Of a DNA stretch of 64,000 nt, positions 9,137-17,597 are shown in pieces (position 1 is the first letter of the stretch; every line of letters starts with the position of its first letter). The DNA lies in contig NZ_PEFF01000001.1 in the NCBI RefSeq assembly GCF_002754375.1, positions 5,287,501-5,351,500 on the forward strand, read 5' to 3'. The translations under genes were made by a program, and so were the position numbers. The DNA is from Variovorax sp. 54. GTDB lineage: Bacteria; Pseudomonadota; Gammaproteobacteria; Burkholderiales; Burkholderiaceae_C. The notes beneath the pieces are model-generated. The model had not been told where the DNA came from. It was given only the letters and a program-made list of their open reading frames with translations, and did no database searches.

Positions 9137-9517
9137 TCAGTTCTTGGACTTTGCGTATTCCTCTGCGCTCATCATCTCCAAGCCGACGAACGGAGCGTTG
9201 CCTTCGACCCATGCGTCGTGCCCCGGCGGAATGGTGTACGACATGCCTTCCTCAATGACAGTCTGCGAGCCGTCATTCATTTGCACGGTGATGCGACCGG
9301 ACACCGCGTACCCGACGTGAGCCACCTGGCAACTGTCCGTGCCAACGACCGGTTTGATGCACTTCGACCAGCGCCACCCGGGCTCGAACTTGAAGCGTCC
9401 GAGCGTGTAGCCCTCGAGGCGGACCACTTCGACCCGGGTCTTTTCGGGCTCCCGAACCTCATCCGGTTCGTCATGGGATTTCGTCTGAAGCTTGTTGACA
9501 TGCATTGGACTTGCCAT
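9137..9517 (-). CDS. Small cupin-domain protein
   Basis: A 126-aa single-domain cupin. The beta-barrel region covers about residues 36-115, with a first cupin block around VGTDSCQVAHVGYAVSGR and a second around IPPGHDAWVEGN. The metal-ligand set is incomplete compared with classical cupins (one His in block 1, His100 in block 2), so it could bind a small ligand rather than catalyse. The ATG at 9517 was preferred over upstream in-frame starts because GAGGAG lies just before it. It is transcribed away from the CoA ligase at 10002, with palindrome F in the shared gap. Its role in the pathway is not known. Confidence 0.75.
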   Translation of the reverse strand: MASPMHVNKLQTKSHDEPDEVREPEKTRVEVVRLEGYTLGRFKFEPGWRWSKCIKPVVGTDSCQVAHVGYAVSGRITVQMNDGSQTVIEEGMSYTIPPGHDAWVEGNAPFVGLEMMSAEEYAKSKN

Positions 9518-10001
9518 CGCGACTCTCCTCGCACGAGTGAGCAACCAGTCCGCGGCAGTCTCGTGCCGAACCGCACGTGAACGATGGAATGGTAGTCCCG
9601 GGCCACGCTTGCAGTGATCTATTTCTTGCACGGCAGTGCGCTCCTTGCAGTGAGCGTCATGTGGCAGTTTGCGTAAGCCGAGTTACAGAAAATCTTCGTC
9701 CACCACCAGCGACGGCACGGACCCGCGCAGTCGCGGGGCCCCGTTCGATTCGGGCTCCCGGTGCAGCACCCAGCGGCGTTCATCGCACGGGAAGCTTCTG
9801 TTGACTGCAGTCGCTTTGACCGGTCGAACAGTGCGCGCTCCGGATGAGGGTTGCAAGTCCAGCATGGGATCTAGGTGTCGCTGCAGAGCAGACCGTGGGC
9901 GCCTACCCAACAAGGGTGGGCGCCCGAGCCTGTCCGCATCGCCCAATCAAGCCCACGGGTCGACATCCGCCCGCAGCCCTGAAAACGAAAGCACGGCCGC
10001 C
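9518..10001. other. 484-bp divergent gap containing palindrome F
   Basis: This separates the cupin gene (minus) from the CoA ligase gene (plus). Open frames cross it in several phases, but none resembles a protein. The only clear signal is the nested palindrome at 9897-9925, listed separately. Its length suggests divergent promoters, but I could not pick out confident -35/-10 pairs. Confidence 0.5.
9897..9925. promoter_or_regulatory. Candidate operator F (nested palindrome, ACCC-N5-GGGT core)
   Basis: ACCC at 9905-9908, AACAA spacer, GGGT at 9914-9917. The core is embedded in an outer perfect repeat, GGGCGCC (9897-9903) and GGCGCCC (9919-9925). The core flanks CT...GG match site A. It lies 77 bp upstream of the CoA ligase start at 10002. 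It could also fold as an RNA hairpin, but no T-run follows. Confidence 0.5.
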
Positions 10002-11582
10002 ATGCACCTGCCTCCCAATCCGACCCTCCACCAAGGCTCCACCTTCGCCGAGCTCTACCGCTCTGCCTTCAAAGCCTTCGCCACCCGCGAAGCGCTCGTC
10101 GGCAGCGGCGCGCGCATGAGCTACCGTGAACTCGAACAAGGCTGCCATCGCATGGTGCGCTGTCTGCAGGCGATGGGCCTGCAGCGGCAGGACGGCATCG
10201 CCGTGCTGGCTGCCAACCGGCCCGAGTCGGTGATGGTCATCATCGCGGCGCATCTGATGGGGCTGGTCTACACGCCGCTGCATCCACTGGGATCGGAAGA
10301 GGACCAGGCCTTCATCCTGGCCGACGTGAAGGCCAAGGCACTGGTGATCGGCGTGCCGCACCATGCCGGGCGCGGGGCGGCGCTGGCGCAGCGCTACCTG
10401 GTGCCGCATGTGCTGACGCTGGGGCCGGCCGCCTACGGCATCGACTTGCTGGCTGCGTCGGATGGCCTGGACGGTAGTGACATCGCGCTCGACGCGCAGC
10501 CGGACGACATCCTCAAGATCGCCTACAGCGGCGGCACCACGGGCCGGTCCAAGGGCATCGTGCATCACCAGCGCACGGTGGTGACGTCGGCGCTGCAACA
10601 GCTCGCATGCTGGGAGTGGCCGTCGGAGGTGCGTTTTCTGGCCGCCACGCCGGTGTCGCATGCGGCGGGCGCGATGCTTCTCACGACCTTCCTGCAAGGC
10701 GGCACGGTGCATCTGCTCGAGCGCTTCAGCGTCGATGGTTTTCTGCGGACTGTCGCGGCTGAGCGCATCACCACGACCTTCCTCGTACCCACGCAGATCT
10801 ACGGCCTGCTCGATGCCTCCGAGGCGCTGGATGCGCACGACGTGTCGAGCCTGCAACTCGTGCTGTACGGCGCCGCGCCGATGGCGCCGGCGCGCTTGCG
10901 ACAGGCCTTGGGCCGGTTCGGTCCGGTGTTCGCACAGGTCTACGGCCAGGCCGAGGCGCCGATGACCATCAGCTACCTGCGTCGCGACGAACACGACCTC
11001 GATCGCCCCGAGCGGCTGGGCAGTTGCGGCCGCAGCCTGCCGGGCAACCAGGTACGCCTGCTCGACGCCCACCATGCCGAGGTGCCGGTGGGTGAGATCG
11101 GCGAGCTGTGCGTGCGCGGCCCGCTGGTGATGTCGGGCTATCTCGACCGGCCCGAGGAAACAGCCAAGGCCTTTGCCGGCGACTGGCTGCACACCGGCGA
11201 CATGGCGCGTCGCGATGCCGACGGGTACCTCTACCTGGTCGACCGCGCGAAGGACATGATCATCAGCGGCGGCTTCAACGTGTACTCCAGCGAGGTGGAG
11301 AGCTGCCTGGCGCAGCACCCGGGCGTCGCGCTGTCGGCGGTCATCGGCGTGCCGCACGAGAAGTGGGGCGAAGCGGTGATGGCGGTGGTGGTGCGCAAGA
11401 AGGAGGGCACCCCGGTGGAGGCCGCCGAGCTGATCGCCTTCGTCACCGAACGCAAGGGCGTGGTGCAGGCGCCCAAGCTGGTGACCTTCGTCGACACGCT
11501 GCCGCTGACCGCGCTCGACAAGGTGGACAAGAAGGCGCTGCGCGCGAGGCACTGGGCCGGGCAGGACAGGCAGGTCGGATAG
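10002..11582 (+). CDS. AMP-dependent acyl-CoA synthetase/ligase
   Basis: A 526-aa ANL-superfamily adenylate-forming ligase that activates a carboxylic acid to its CoA thioester with ATP. Visible motifs are the P-loop AYSGGTTGRSKGI (174-186), YGQAEAP (A5-like; Ala replaces the usual Thr), the hinge segment VDRAKDMIISGGFNVYSSEV, and a C-terminal LTALDKVDKKALR containing the probable catalytic Lys. The start MHLPPNPTLH was chosen where family homology begins; the open frame runs upstream through unrelated sequence. It stands alone on plus, convergent with the cluster B operon, with a bidirectional-looking hairpin between them. The acid activated is unknown; medium-chain or aryl acids are both possible. 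Confidence 0.9.
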   Translation: MHLPPNPTLHQGSTFAELYRSAFKAFATREALVGSGARMSYRELEQGCHRMVRCLQAMGLQRQDGIAVLAANRPESVMVIIAAHLMGLVYTPLHPLGSEEDQAFILADVKAKALVIGVPHHAGRGAALAQRYLVPHVLTLGPAAYGIDLLAASDGLDGSDIALDAQPDDILKIAYSGGTTGRSKGIVHHQRTVVTSALQQLACWEWPSEVRFLAATPVSHAAGAMLLTTFLQGGTVHLLERFSVDGFLRTVAAERITTTFLVPTQIYGLLDASEALDAHDVSSLQLVLYGAAPMAPARLRQALGRFGPVFAQVYGQAEAPMTISYLRRDEHDLDRPERLGSCGRSLPGNQVRLLDAHHAEVPVGEIGELCVRGPLVMSGYLDRPEETAKAFAGDWLHTGDMARRDADGYLYLVDRAKDMIISGGFNVYSSEVESCLAQHPGVALSAVIGVPHEKWGEAVMAVVVRKKEGTPVEAAELIAFVTERKGVVQAPKLVTFVDTLPLTALDKVDKKALRARHWAGQDRQVG

Positions 11583-11590
11583 GAGACAGC

Positions 11591-11615
11591 AAAACGGCCG
11601 CACGCGGCGGCCGTT
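11591..11615 (-). terminator. Probable rho-independent terminator for the cluster B operon
   Basis: A nine-bp stem, AACGGCCGC (11593-11601) and GCGGCCGTT (11607-11615), with a five-base loop. Read on the minus strand, the stem is followed by TTTTGCTG, so it would end transcripts leaving the Bug receptor gene. On plus it follows the ligase stop by 10 bp but lacks a T-run. Confidence 0.6.
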
Positions 11616-11637
11616 GGCATGCGTCGGCGCTTGCTCG

Positions 11638-12621
11638 TCAATCCACCTTCGCGCCGGACACCTGCACCAGCTTCTGGATCACCGGCCCGCTGGCCTCGAA
11701 GTTCTTCCTGAACTCGGCCGAGCTGTTGCCCATGCCCACCAGGCCGAAGGCCTGGAAGCGTGCCTTCATGGCGGCGGTCTGCACGACGGCGCGGGCTTCC
11801 TTCTCCAGCCGGGCGAGGATCGGTGCGGGGGTCTTGGCGGGAGCGGTCAGCATTACGCCGCCGAGGGGCTTGAACTCGTCGTCAGGGAAGCCGGCCTCGA
11901 CCATGGTGGGCACGTTGGGCAGCTCGGGCAGGCGCTTGTCGCCGACGATGGCCAGGGCCTTCAGGCGGCCGCTGGCGATGTGCGGGGCCATGGTGCCCAG
12001 GGTGCCGATGCCCATCGGGATCTGGCCGCCGAGGATGTCCTGGATCATCGGTGCCTCGCCCTTGTAGGCGGCATGCGCCATGTCGAGGTGGCGCGATTCG
12101 CTCAGGTGCGCCATCAACAGGTGGCTCGAAGAACCGACGCCGAACGAGCCGTAGTTGACCTTGCCCTTGTTGGCCGTGGCCCAGCTCACCAGCTCCTTCA
12201 TGTTCTGCACGGGCACATCCTTGCCGACCGCGAACACCAGGCTGGCCGAGCAGATCTCGGTGATGAAGGCGAAGTCGCGCCGCACGTCGTAGGGCACCTT
12301 CGAGAACATGTAGGGCGCGTAGTAGATCGGCGTGGCATGCGAGAAGAACAGCGTGTAGCCGTCGGGCGCGGCGCGTGCCACCGCCGAGGCGCCGAGCAGG
12401 CCGGAGGCGCCGGGCTTGTTGTCCACGATGACGGTCTGGCCCAGGCGCTTGCCCAGCTCGTCGGCCATCACGCGCGCGAGCACGTCGGTGGCGCCGCCGG
12501 GTGGCGCCGGCAGCACGAGCGTGATGGTCCGCGTCGGATAGTCCTGCGCGAAGGCGAGGGTGCTGCAGGCGAGGGCGGCGATGCCGATCAGCCGTCTGGC
12601 GAAATGAGATGTGCTGTGCAT
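11638..12621 (-). CDS. Bug/TctC-family substrate-binding protein
   Basis: A 327-aa exported Bug receptor. The signal peptide ends near TLAFAQ (residue 26), and the mature start YPTRTITLVLPAPPGG is typical. IVDNKPGASG and AAYKGEAPMIQDILGGQI are the expected ligand-pocket segments. It is the last gene of the cluster B operon, 46 bp after the CoA ligase, and is followed by a hairpin terminator. No permease genes accompany it. It probably recognises the acid activated by the neighbouring ligase; that is inference from context only. Confidence 0.9.
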   Translation of the reverse strand: MHSTSHFARRLIGIAALACSTLAFAQDYPTRTITLVLPAPPGGATDVLARVMADELGKRLGQTVIVDNKPGASGLLGASAVARAAPDGYTLFFSHATPIYYAPYMFSKVPYDVRRDFAFITEICSASLVFAVGKDVPVQNMKELVSWATANKGKVNYGSFGVGSSSHLLMAHLSESRHLDMAHAAYKGEAPMIQDILGGQIPMGIGTLGTMAPHIASGRLKALAIVGDKRLPELPNVPTMVEAGFPDDEFKPLGGVMLTAPAKTPAPILARLEKEARAVVQTAAMKARFQAFGLVGMGNSSAEFRKNFEASGPVIQKLVQVSGAKVD

Positions 12622-12667
12622 GGTGTCTCCGTTTTTCTGTGAATGCGGGGTGGGGCGGGGCGCGCGT

Positions 12668-14563
12668 TCAGGCGCGCGCCACCTGCGGGCCGGGCTGCGG
12701 CTCGAACAGCTGCGCCACTCGGTCGGCCCGGCGTGCGCGTGTGGCCGACTGGTTGACGTAGCCCTTGTCCGCGATTTCGTTGGCGTCCATCGACGGCGGC
12801 TCGGCCATCAGCAGCAGGCGTTCGACGCGCAGGCTGGCGCTGCCGCTGTCCTTGCGCAGGCGCTCGCCGAGGGCCGCGACCAGGGCCGGATGCGCGATGA
12901 GTGCGGCGGCGTCCAGGCCCGCGAGTTCGGGCAGCAGGCGCTGGCAGGCGGCCACGTTGGGCCAGGCCAGCGCGGCAACGTAGGTCTGGTCGTGGCCGCA
13001 GATGACGGCGTCGGTGATCAGCGGCGCGCAGCGCTCGACCAGCCCGAGGCGGATGGCGCCGGTGCGCACCCAGGTGCCGTTGACGAGCTTGAAGTCTTCC
13101 GCCACGCGGCCGTCGAAACGCATGCCCCGGGTGGGGTCGTTCGCATCGACCAGCCGCACCGCGTCGCCGAGCTTGAAGAAGCCTTCCTCGTCGAACGCCG
13201 CGGCCGTGAGTTCGGGCTGCGCGACATAGCCGCTGAAGTTGTGGGCACCGCGCACCCGGATCTCGTAGCGATCGCCTTCCAGCGGCACCAGCTTGATCTC
13301 GGTGCCGGGCGCGGGCGCGCCGATGTTGGCCAGGTCGTCGCAGGCCCAGTTGCGGTAGGTGCCCACGCCGGTGGTTTCCGTCGAGGCCAGCCCGGTGCCG
13401 AACACGATGCGTTCGCCCACGGTGCGTTCGGCCACGCGCTGGATGCGCTCGTTGACGTCCTGCGGCAGGCTGGCGCCGCCGTAGCCGAAATTGACGACGC
13501 GGGCGAACAGGCTGCGCGCCAGCTGCGGGTCGCGCTCGAGTTCGGTCGCGAGCATGGTCCACGCCGAAGGCACGCTGGTCAGCAGCGTGGGCGAGACCTC
13601 GCGCAGGTTGCGCACTGTGCGCTCGAACAGGCCCGGCAGCGGCTTGCCGTCGTCGATGTAGTGCGTGGCGCCGAGCAACACCGCGCGCCCGAGGTTGAGC
13701 ACGCCGCCCAGGGCGTGGTGCCAGGGCAGCCAGTCGAGGAACACAGGCGGCTCGTCCTGCTCGGCGAAGCTGGCGAACATGTCCGACTGGCTCGCTGCCG
13801 TCGCCTGCAGGTTGCGGTAGCTGAGGGGCACGCCCTTGGGCACGCCGGTGGAGCCGGAGGTGAAGAGAATCCGGGCGATGTCGTCGGGGCGGATGGCCGC
13901 GTGCGCGGCGGCCACGCGGTCGCGGCGCGCCGCAGTGAGTTCGAGCGCCGAGAGCGCCTGCCATGACAAGGCGCCCGGTGCGGCGCCATGCACCGCGATC
14001 ACCGGCACATCGGGGCCACCGACGGCGGCGATGGCGGCGACGGCGCGTTCGAAGGTGGCGCCGTCCTGCACGAACAGCGCCGCCGGCGGCACGAGTTCGC
14101 ACACGCCCTTGAGGCGCGCGAAGTCGCGGCTCAGCAGCGAATAGGCGGGCGACACCGGCGCGACCGGCACGCCGACGTATTCGGCCGCCAGCAGCAGCAC
14201 CAGCTGCTCCAGCGAGTTGGGCGAGAGCACGACCAGCGGGCGGCCCTGGCCCAGGCCGAGTTCGAGCAAGGCGGCGCCCACGGCCTGCACCTGCTGCCAC
14301 AGGGCGCGCCAGGTGATGCGGTTCCATTCGCCGCTGTGCGCGTCGCGTTCGCAGAAGGCCGGCAGGTCGCCGCGGCGTTCGGCCCAGTGAGGGATGTAGC
14401 CTGCGAAGCCTGTGCGGCCCGTGGCCTTGGGCGTGAGCGGGGAGCGCAGGATCAGCGTGCCGTCGGCGCGCCGTTCGCACAGGGTCTGGCGGATCGCGTA
14501 CGGCACGGCCCGATAGCGCACTGCGGCGGGCGTCCGGGTGGGTTCGTCGGCGAGGGTTGTCAT
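12668..14563 (-). CDS. Feruloyl-CoA-synthase-like AMP-binding ligase
   Basis: A 631-aa adenylate-forming ligase. The P-loop is FTSGSTGVPKG (234-244). The long family-specific blocks YIDDGKPLPG, NLREVSP, VGERIVFGTGLASTETT and FDGRVAEDFKLVNGTWV match the feruloyl-CoA synthase group rather than the FadD group. The start MTTLADEPT is set by family length; upstream in-frame residues belong to another phase of the SDR gene. It is 89 bp downstream of the SDR gene and 46 bp upstream of the Bug gene. Family members activate hydroxycinnamic acids, but no vanillin-forming hydratase is nearby, so the substrate here may be different. Confidence 0.85.
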   Translation of the reverse strand: MTTLADEPTRTPAAVRYRAVPYAIRQTLCERRADGTLILRSPLTPKATGRTGFAGYIPHWAERRGDLPAFCERDAHSGEWNRITWRALWQQVQAVGAALLELGLGQGRPLVVLSPNSLEQLVLLLAAEYVGVPVAPVSPAYSLLSRDFARLKGVCELVPPAALFVQDGATFERAVAAIAAVGGPDVPVIAVHGAAPGALSWQALSALELTAARRDRVAAAHAAIRPDDIARILFTSGSTGVPKGVPLSYRNLQATAASQSDMFASFAEQDEPPVFLDWLPWHHALGGVLNLGRAVLLGATHYIDDGKPLPGLFERTVRNLREVSPTLLTSVPSAWTMLATELERDPQLARSLFARVVNFGYGGASLPQDVNERIQRVAERTVGERIVFGTGLASTETTGVGTYRNWACDDLANIGAPAPGTEIKLVPLEGDRYEIRVRGAHNFSGYVAQPELTAAAFDEEGFFKLGDAVRLVDANDPTRGMRFDGRVAEDFKLVNGTWVRTGAIRLGLVERCAPLITDAVICGHDQTYVAALAWPNVAACQRLLPELAGLDAAALIAHPALVAALGERLRKDSGSASLRVERLLLMAEPPSMDANEIADKGYVNQSATRARRADRVAQLFEPQPGPQVARA

Positions 14564-14652
14564 GTGTGTCGTGTCTCCGGAGTTTTTCTGGACCAACGCG
14601 AGGCCGCGGGCGTCAGGCCACCCGCGGCCATCCCCACTTTGTGCGTGTTTAC

Positions 14653-15477
14653 TTACTGCGGCGAGCCGGCCACCGCCACGATCTGGCCGGTGATGTAGTT
14701 CGACTCGGGCAGGCAGAACAGGTACACCGCGCCGGCCGCTTCTTCCGGTGTGCCGCCGCGGCCCAGCGGGTTGCGCTGCGCATGCGACTTCAGCAGCTCG
14801 GGGTTCAGCCCCACGCGGATGTCGCGGCCTTCGATGTTCACGGTGGCGCCGGCCTTCGCATCGGCGTTGGTCATGCGGGTGTGGATCAGGCCGAAGGCCA
14901 CCGCGTTGACGTTGACCTTGAAGCGGCCCCACTCGCGGCTGAGCGCACGCGTCATGCCGATCACGCCGGCCTTGGCCGACGAGTAGTTCATCTGGCCCGC
15001 ATTGCCGTTCAGTGCCGAGGTCGACGAGACGTTGACCACTTTTCGGTACACCTCGATGCCCTCTTCCTGGTCGGCCTGCGCCTGCGCCTTGATGACCGGG
15101 TAGGCGGCGCGCAGGATGCGGAAGGGCGCCGTCATGTGGCAGTCGACGATGGCGTGCCACTGTTCGTCGGTCATGCGCTGGATCACGTCGTCCCAGGTGA
15201 AGCCGGCGTTGTTGACGATGATGTCGATGCCCTTGAAGTGGTCCATCGCCGTCTTGATGTAGCGCTCGGCGAAGTCGGGCGCGCTGACGTTGCCCGCGCA
15301 GGCCACCGCCTCGGCGCCGCTCTTCTTCAGCAGCTCGACCGTTTCCTGCGCCGGGTCGGCGTCCAGGTCGTTGACCACGATGCGCGCGCCCTGGCTGGCC
15401 AGCTTCATCGCGATGGCCTGGCCGATGCCGCGGCCCGAACCGGTGACCAGTGCCACCTTGCCGTCAAGAGTTCCCAT
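14653..15477 (-). CDS. SDR-family 3-oxoacyl reductase / 3-hydroxyacyl-CoA dehydrogenase
   Basis: A 274-aa classical-type short-chain dehydrogenase. TGSGRGIG near residues 13-20 binds NAD(P), NNAGF follows, then VNVSSTSALNG supplies the catalytic Ser and YSSAKAG the Tyr-x-x-x-Lys pair. An insertion (QADQEEGIEVYRK) precedes the catalytic strand. It lies between a MaoC gene (36 bp) and the ligase gene (89 bp). Within a beta-oxidation operon it most likely oxidises the 3-hydroxyacyl-CoA made by the MaoC hydratase, feeding the thiolase. It is related to the SDR at the left window edge. Confidence 0.9.
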   Translation of the reverse strand: MGTLDGKVALVTGSGRGIGQAIAMKLASQGARIVVNDLDADPAQETVELLKKSGAEAVACAGNVSAPDFAERYIKTAMDHFKGIDIIVNNAGFTWDDVIQRMTDEQWHAIVDCHMTAPFRILRAAYPVIKAQAQADQEEGIEVYRKVVNVSSTSALNGNAGQMNYSSAKAGVIGMTRALSREWGRFKVNVNAVAFGLIHTRMTNADAKAGATVNIEGRDIRVGLNPELLKSHAQRNPLGRGGTPEEAAGAVYLFCLPESNYITGQIVAVAGSPQ

Positions 15478-15513
15478 GTGTCTATCTCCAGAAATGAATG
15501 AGTGGATGGATGT

Positions 15514-15951
15514 TCAGAGCGCGACCACGGCATCGCCCACGATGCGGGTCTCGCCGTACTGGTTGCGCGTTTCGATTTCGAGCTTCACGCGCTGCTCGCC
15601 GTCCACCTCGAACTTCTCGACCACCCGGCCCGTGCAGGTGATCTGGTGGCCCAGGTGCGTGATGCCGGTGAAGCGCACGCCGAAGCTGCGCAACTTGCGC
15701 TGGTCGACCCACTGCGTGAGCAGGCGTCCCAGGTAGGCCATCGACAACATGCCGTGCGCGAACACGTCGGGCATGCCGGCCTTGCGCGCGTAGTCGAGGT
15801 CAATGTGAATCTGGTTGTGGTCGCCCGAGGCGCCGGCGAACAGGGCCAGCGTGGTGCGGGTGATGGGCGGCAGGGCCAGCGGGGGCAGGGCGTCGCCGAC
15901 AGTCGCGGTGGTGGGGGAAGGGGTGCTCATGGTCGTTGCCTTCTTCTTCAT
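15514..15951 (-). CDS. MaoC-like enoyl-CoA hydratase, catalytic-type subunit
   Basis: A 145-aa single hot-dog domain with the hydratase-2 motif intact: FAGASGDHNQIHIDLDYA, then DVFAHGMLS. The Asp/His pair in SGDHNxIHxD is the expected catalytic site for (R)-specific hydration of enoyl-CoA. Its start overlaps the stop of the next MaoC gene by 4 bp (ATGA), a sign of coupled translation and fixed stoichiometry. Translation might instead begin at the Met eight codons in (MSTPSP). Together with its partner it resembles the heteromeric ChsH1-ChsH2 hydratase of mycobacterial sterol side-chain degradation. Confidence 0.87.
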   Translation of the reverse strand: MKKKATTMSTPSPTTATVGDALPPLALPPITRTTLALFAGASGDHNQIHIDLDYARKAGMPDVFAHGMLSMAYLGRLLTQWVDQRKLRSFGVRFTGITHLGHQITCTGRVVEKFEVDGEQRVKLEIETRNQYGETRIVGDAVVAL

Positions 15952-16388
15952 GCGTTCTTGTGAACGAGGATGGAGCGCAGATCGGCCACGTGCTCGCCGC
16001 GCTGGTTGGTGACGCGCGACTTGCGCTCCACGAAGCTCAGCGCGCCGCCCTTCTTGTCGTAGATGTCGGCGATGTGCGTCTCGAACTGCAGCGTGTCGCC
16101 GGCGTAGGCCATGCGGTGGTAGTCGAAACTTTCTTCGCCGTGCAGGATGCGCGAGGTCACGATGCCCAGCGTTTCGCGCCAGGCGTTCGACGGAATCTGG
16201 AACTCCAGCGAGAACAGGAAGGTCGGCGGCAGCGGCAGGCCCGGGTGCCCGGCATCGCGCGCGGCCGATTCGTCCAGATAGACGGGGTTGGTCTCGCCGA
16301 TGGACTTGGCGAAGAAGCGCAGCTGCCCCGCCTCGGCAGTGGCCTTGTAGACCGGCAGCTTCATGCCGATGTGCTTCTTGCCGATCAT
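15948..16388 (-). CDS. MaoC-like protein, N-terminal-type (probably non-catalytic) subunit
   Basis: A 146-aa hot-dog domain of the MaoC-dehydratase N-terminal type (YLDESAARDAGHPGLPLPPT). The AHG and SGDHN motifs of active hydratases are missing (IGETNPVYLD and PLPPTFLF stand in their place). It overlaps the thiolase stop and the following MaoC start by 4 bp each (ATGA at both ends), so all three are likely coupled. I infer that it forms a heteromer with the 145-aa subunit and helps hold a large acyl-CoA. It could instead be an independent thioesterase-fold protein. Confidence 0.85.
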   Translation of the reverse strand: MIGKKHIGMKLPVYKATAEAGQLRFFAKSIGETNPVYLDESAARDAGHPGLPLPPTFLFSLEFQIPSNAWRETLGIVTSRILHGEESFDYHRMAYAGDTLQFETHIADIYDKKGGALSFVERKSRVTNQRGEHVADLRSILVHKNA

Positions 16389-17575
16389 GCGCTGGCCCTC
16401 TTGTAGATCGTGACGACGCCGGCGCCGCCCAGGCCCAGGTTGTGTTGCAGCGCCACCTTGGCGCCTTCGACCTGGCGCTGGTCTGCCGTGCCGCGCAGCT
16501 GGTGCGTGAGCTCGTAGCACTGGGCCAGGCCTGTGGCGCCCAGCGGGTGGCCCTTGGATAGCAGGCCGCCCGAGGGGTTGGTGACCCAGCGACCGCCGTA
16601 GGTGTTGTCGCCGTCGTTCACCAGCTTCTCGCCTTCGCCTTCGGCGCACAGGCCCAGGCCTTCGTAGGTGAGCAGTTCGTTCTGTGCGAAGCAGTCGTGC
16701 AGCTCGATGACGTCGATGTCCTTGGGGCCCACGCCAGCTTGTTCATAAGCCTGCTTCGCGGCCAGGGCCGTCATGTCGAAGCCGACGACGCGGATCATGT
16801 CCTTGGCGTCGTAGGTGCTGGGCAGGTCGGTGGTGAGCGACTGGCCGGCAATCAGCACGTCGGTGCGCAGGCCGCGCTTGCGGGCGAAGGCTTCCGACAC
16901 CACGATGGCCGCAGCGCCGCCGCAGGTGGGTGGGCAGGCCATCAGGCGAGTGATGACGCCGTCCCACAGCATGGGCGCGTTCATCACGTCCTCGGTCGAC
17001 ACGACGTTGCGGAACACGGCCAGCGGGTTGTTGGCGGCGTGGCGGCTGGCCTTGGCGCGGATGGCGGCGAAGGTCTCCAGCCGGGTGCCGTATTTCTGCA
17101 TGTGCGCGCGGCCGGCGCCGGCAAACTGGCGGATGGCCGACGGGATCTCGGGGTGGCCGACCAGCTCGTCCACCACCTGGGCGGCGCGCTCCAGCGCCGG
17201 TGCGCGGTCGTCCCAGCGCGACTTGAGCGCGCCCGGGTTCATCTGCTCGAAACCGAAGGCCAGCGCGCAGTCGACCGCGCCGCTTTGCACCGCCTGGCGC
17301 GCCAGGTACAGGGCCGACGAACCGGTGGCGCAGTTGTTGTTCACGTTGAGCACCGGAATGCCGGTCATGCCCACGCGGTACACCGCCTTCTGGCCGCAGG
17401 TGGAATCGCCGTAGACGTAGCCGGCATAGGCCTGCTGCACGTCGCTGAATTCGAGTCCGGCATCGGCCAGTGCCATGCGGATGGCCTGCTCGCCCATCAC
17501 GTCGTAGGGCTCGCTGGTGCCGGGCTTTTTGAACTGGATCATGCCGACGCCGGCGACGAATACCTTGTTTGTCAT
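16385..17575 (-). CDS. SCPx-type thiolase (paralog of the gene at 3444)
   Basis: A 396-aa thiolase with Cys82 in NNNCATGS, then ELHDCFAQNE and GHPLGATG. The C-terminal block is GGAGVV, where the paralog has GGACVV; this last position also varies among SCPx thiolases, so loss of function is not implied. It is collinear with the 395-aa protein over its whole length and in both clusters follows the same kind of dehydrogenase, which points to duplication of a two-gene block. It overlaps the MaoC gene by 4 bp and is 22 bp from the dehydrogenase stop. It probably performs the cleavage step of this pathway. Confidence 0.92.
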   Translation of the reverse strand: MTNKVFVAGVGMIQFKKPGTSEPYDVMGEQAIRMALADAGLEFSDVQQAYAGYVYGDSTCGQKAVYRVGMTGIPVLNVNNNCATGSSALYLARQAVQSGAVDCALAFGFEQMNPGALKSRWDDRAPALERAAQVVDELVGHPEIPSAIRQFAGAGRAHMQKYGTRLETFAAIRAKASRHAANNPLAVFRNVVSTEDVMNAPMLWDGVITRLMACPPTCGGAAAIVVSEAFARKRGLRTDVLIAGQSLTTDLPSTYDAKDMIRVVGFDMTALAAKQAYEQAGVGPKDIDVIELHDCFAQNELLTYEGLGLCAEGEGEKLVNDGDNTYGGRWVTNPSGGLLSKGHPLGATGLAQCYELTHQLRGTADQRQVEGAKVALQHNLGLGGAGVVTIYKRASA

Positions 17576-17597
17576 GTGGTTCCTTGAGGAGGTGGGG

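Noticed and set aside
12668..15160. Reading the feruloyl-CoA-synthase-like gene as an 830-aa protein
   Set aside because: The first 199 residues are out-of-phase SDR sequence; family similarity starts at the ATG at 14563.
16385..17575. Loss of activity of the second thiolase because GGACVV is GGAGVV
   Set aside because: SCPx-type thiolases commonly vary at this position and keep Cys82 and the HDCF and GHPLGATG motifs, so the change alone is not evidence of inactivation.
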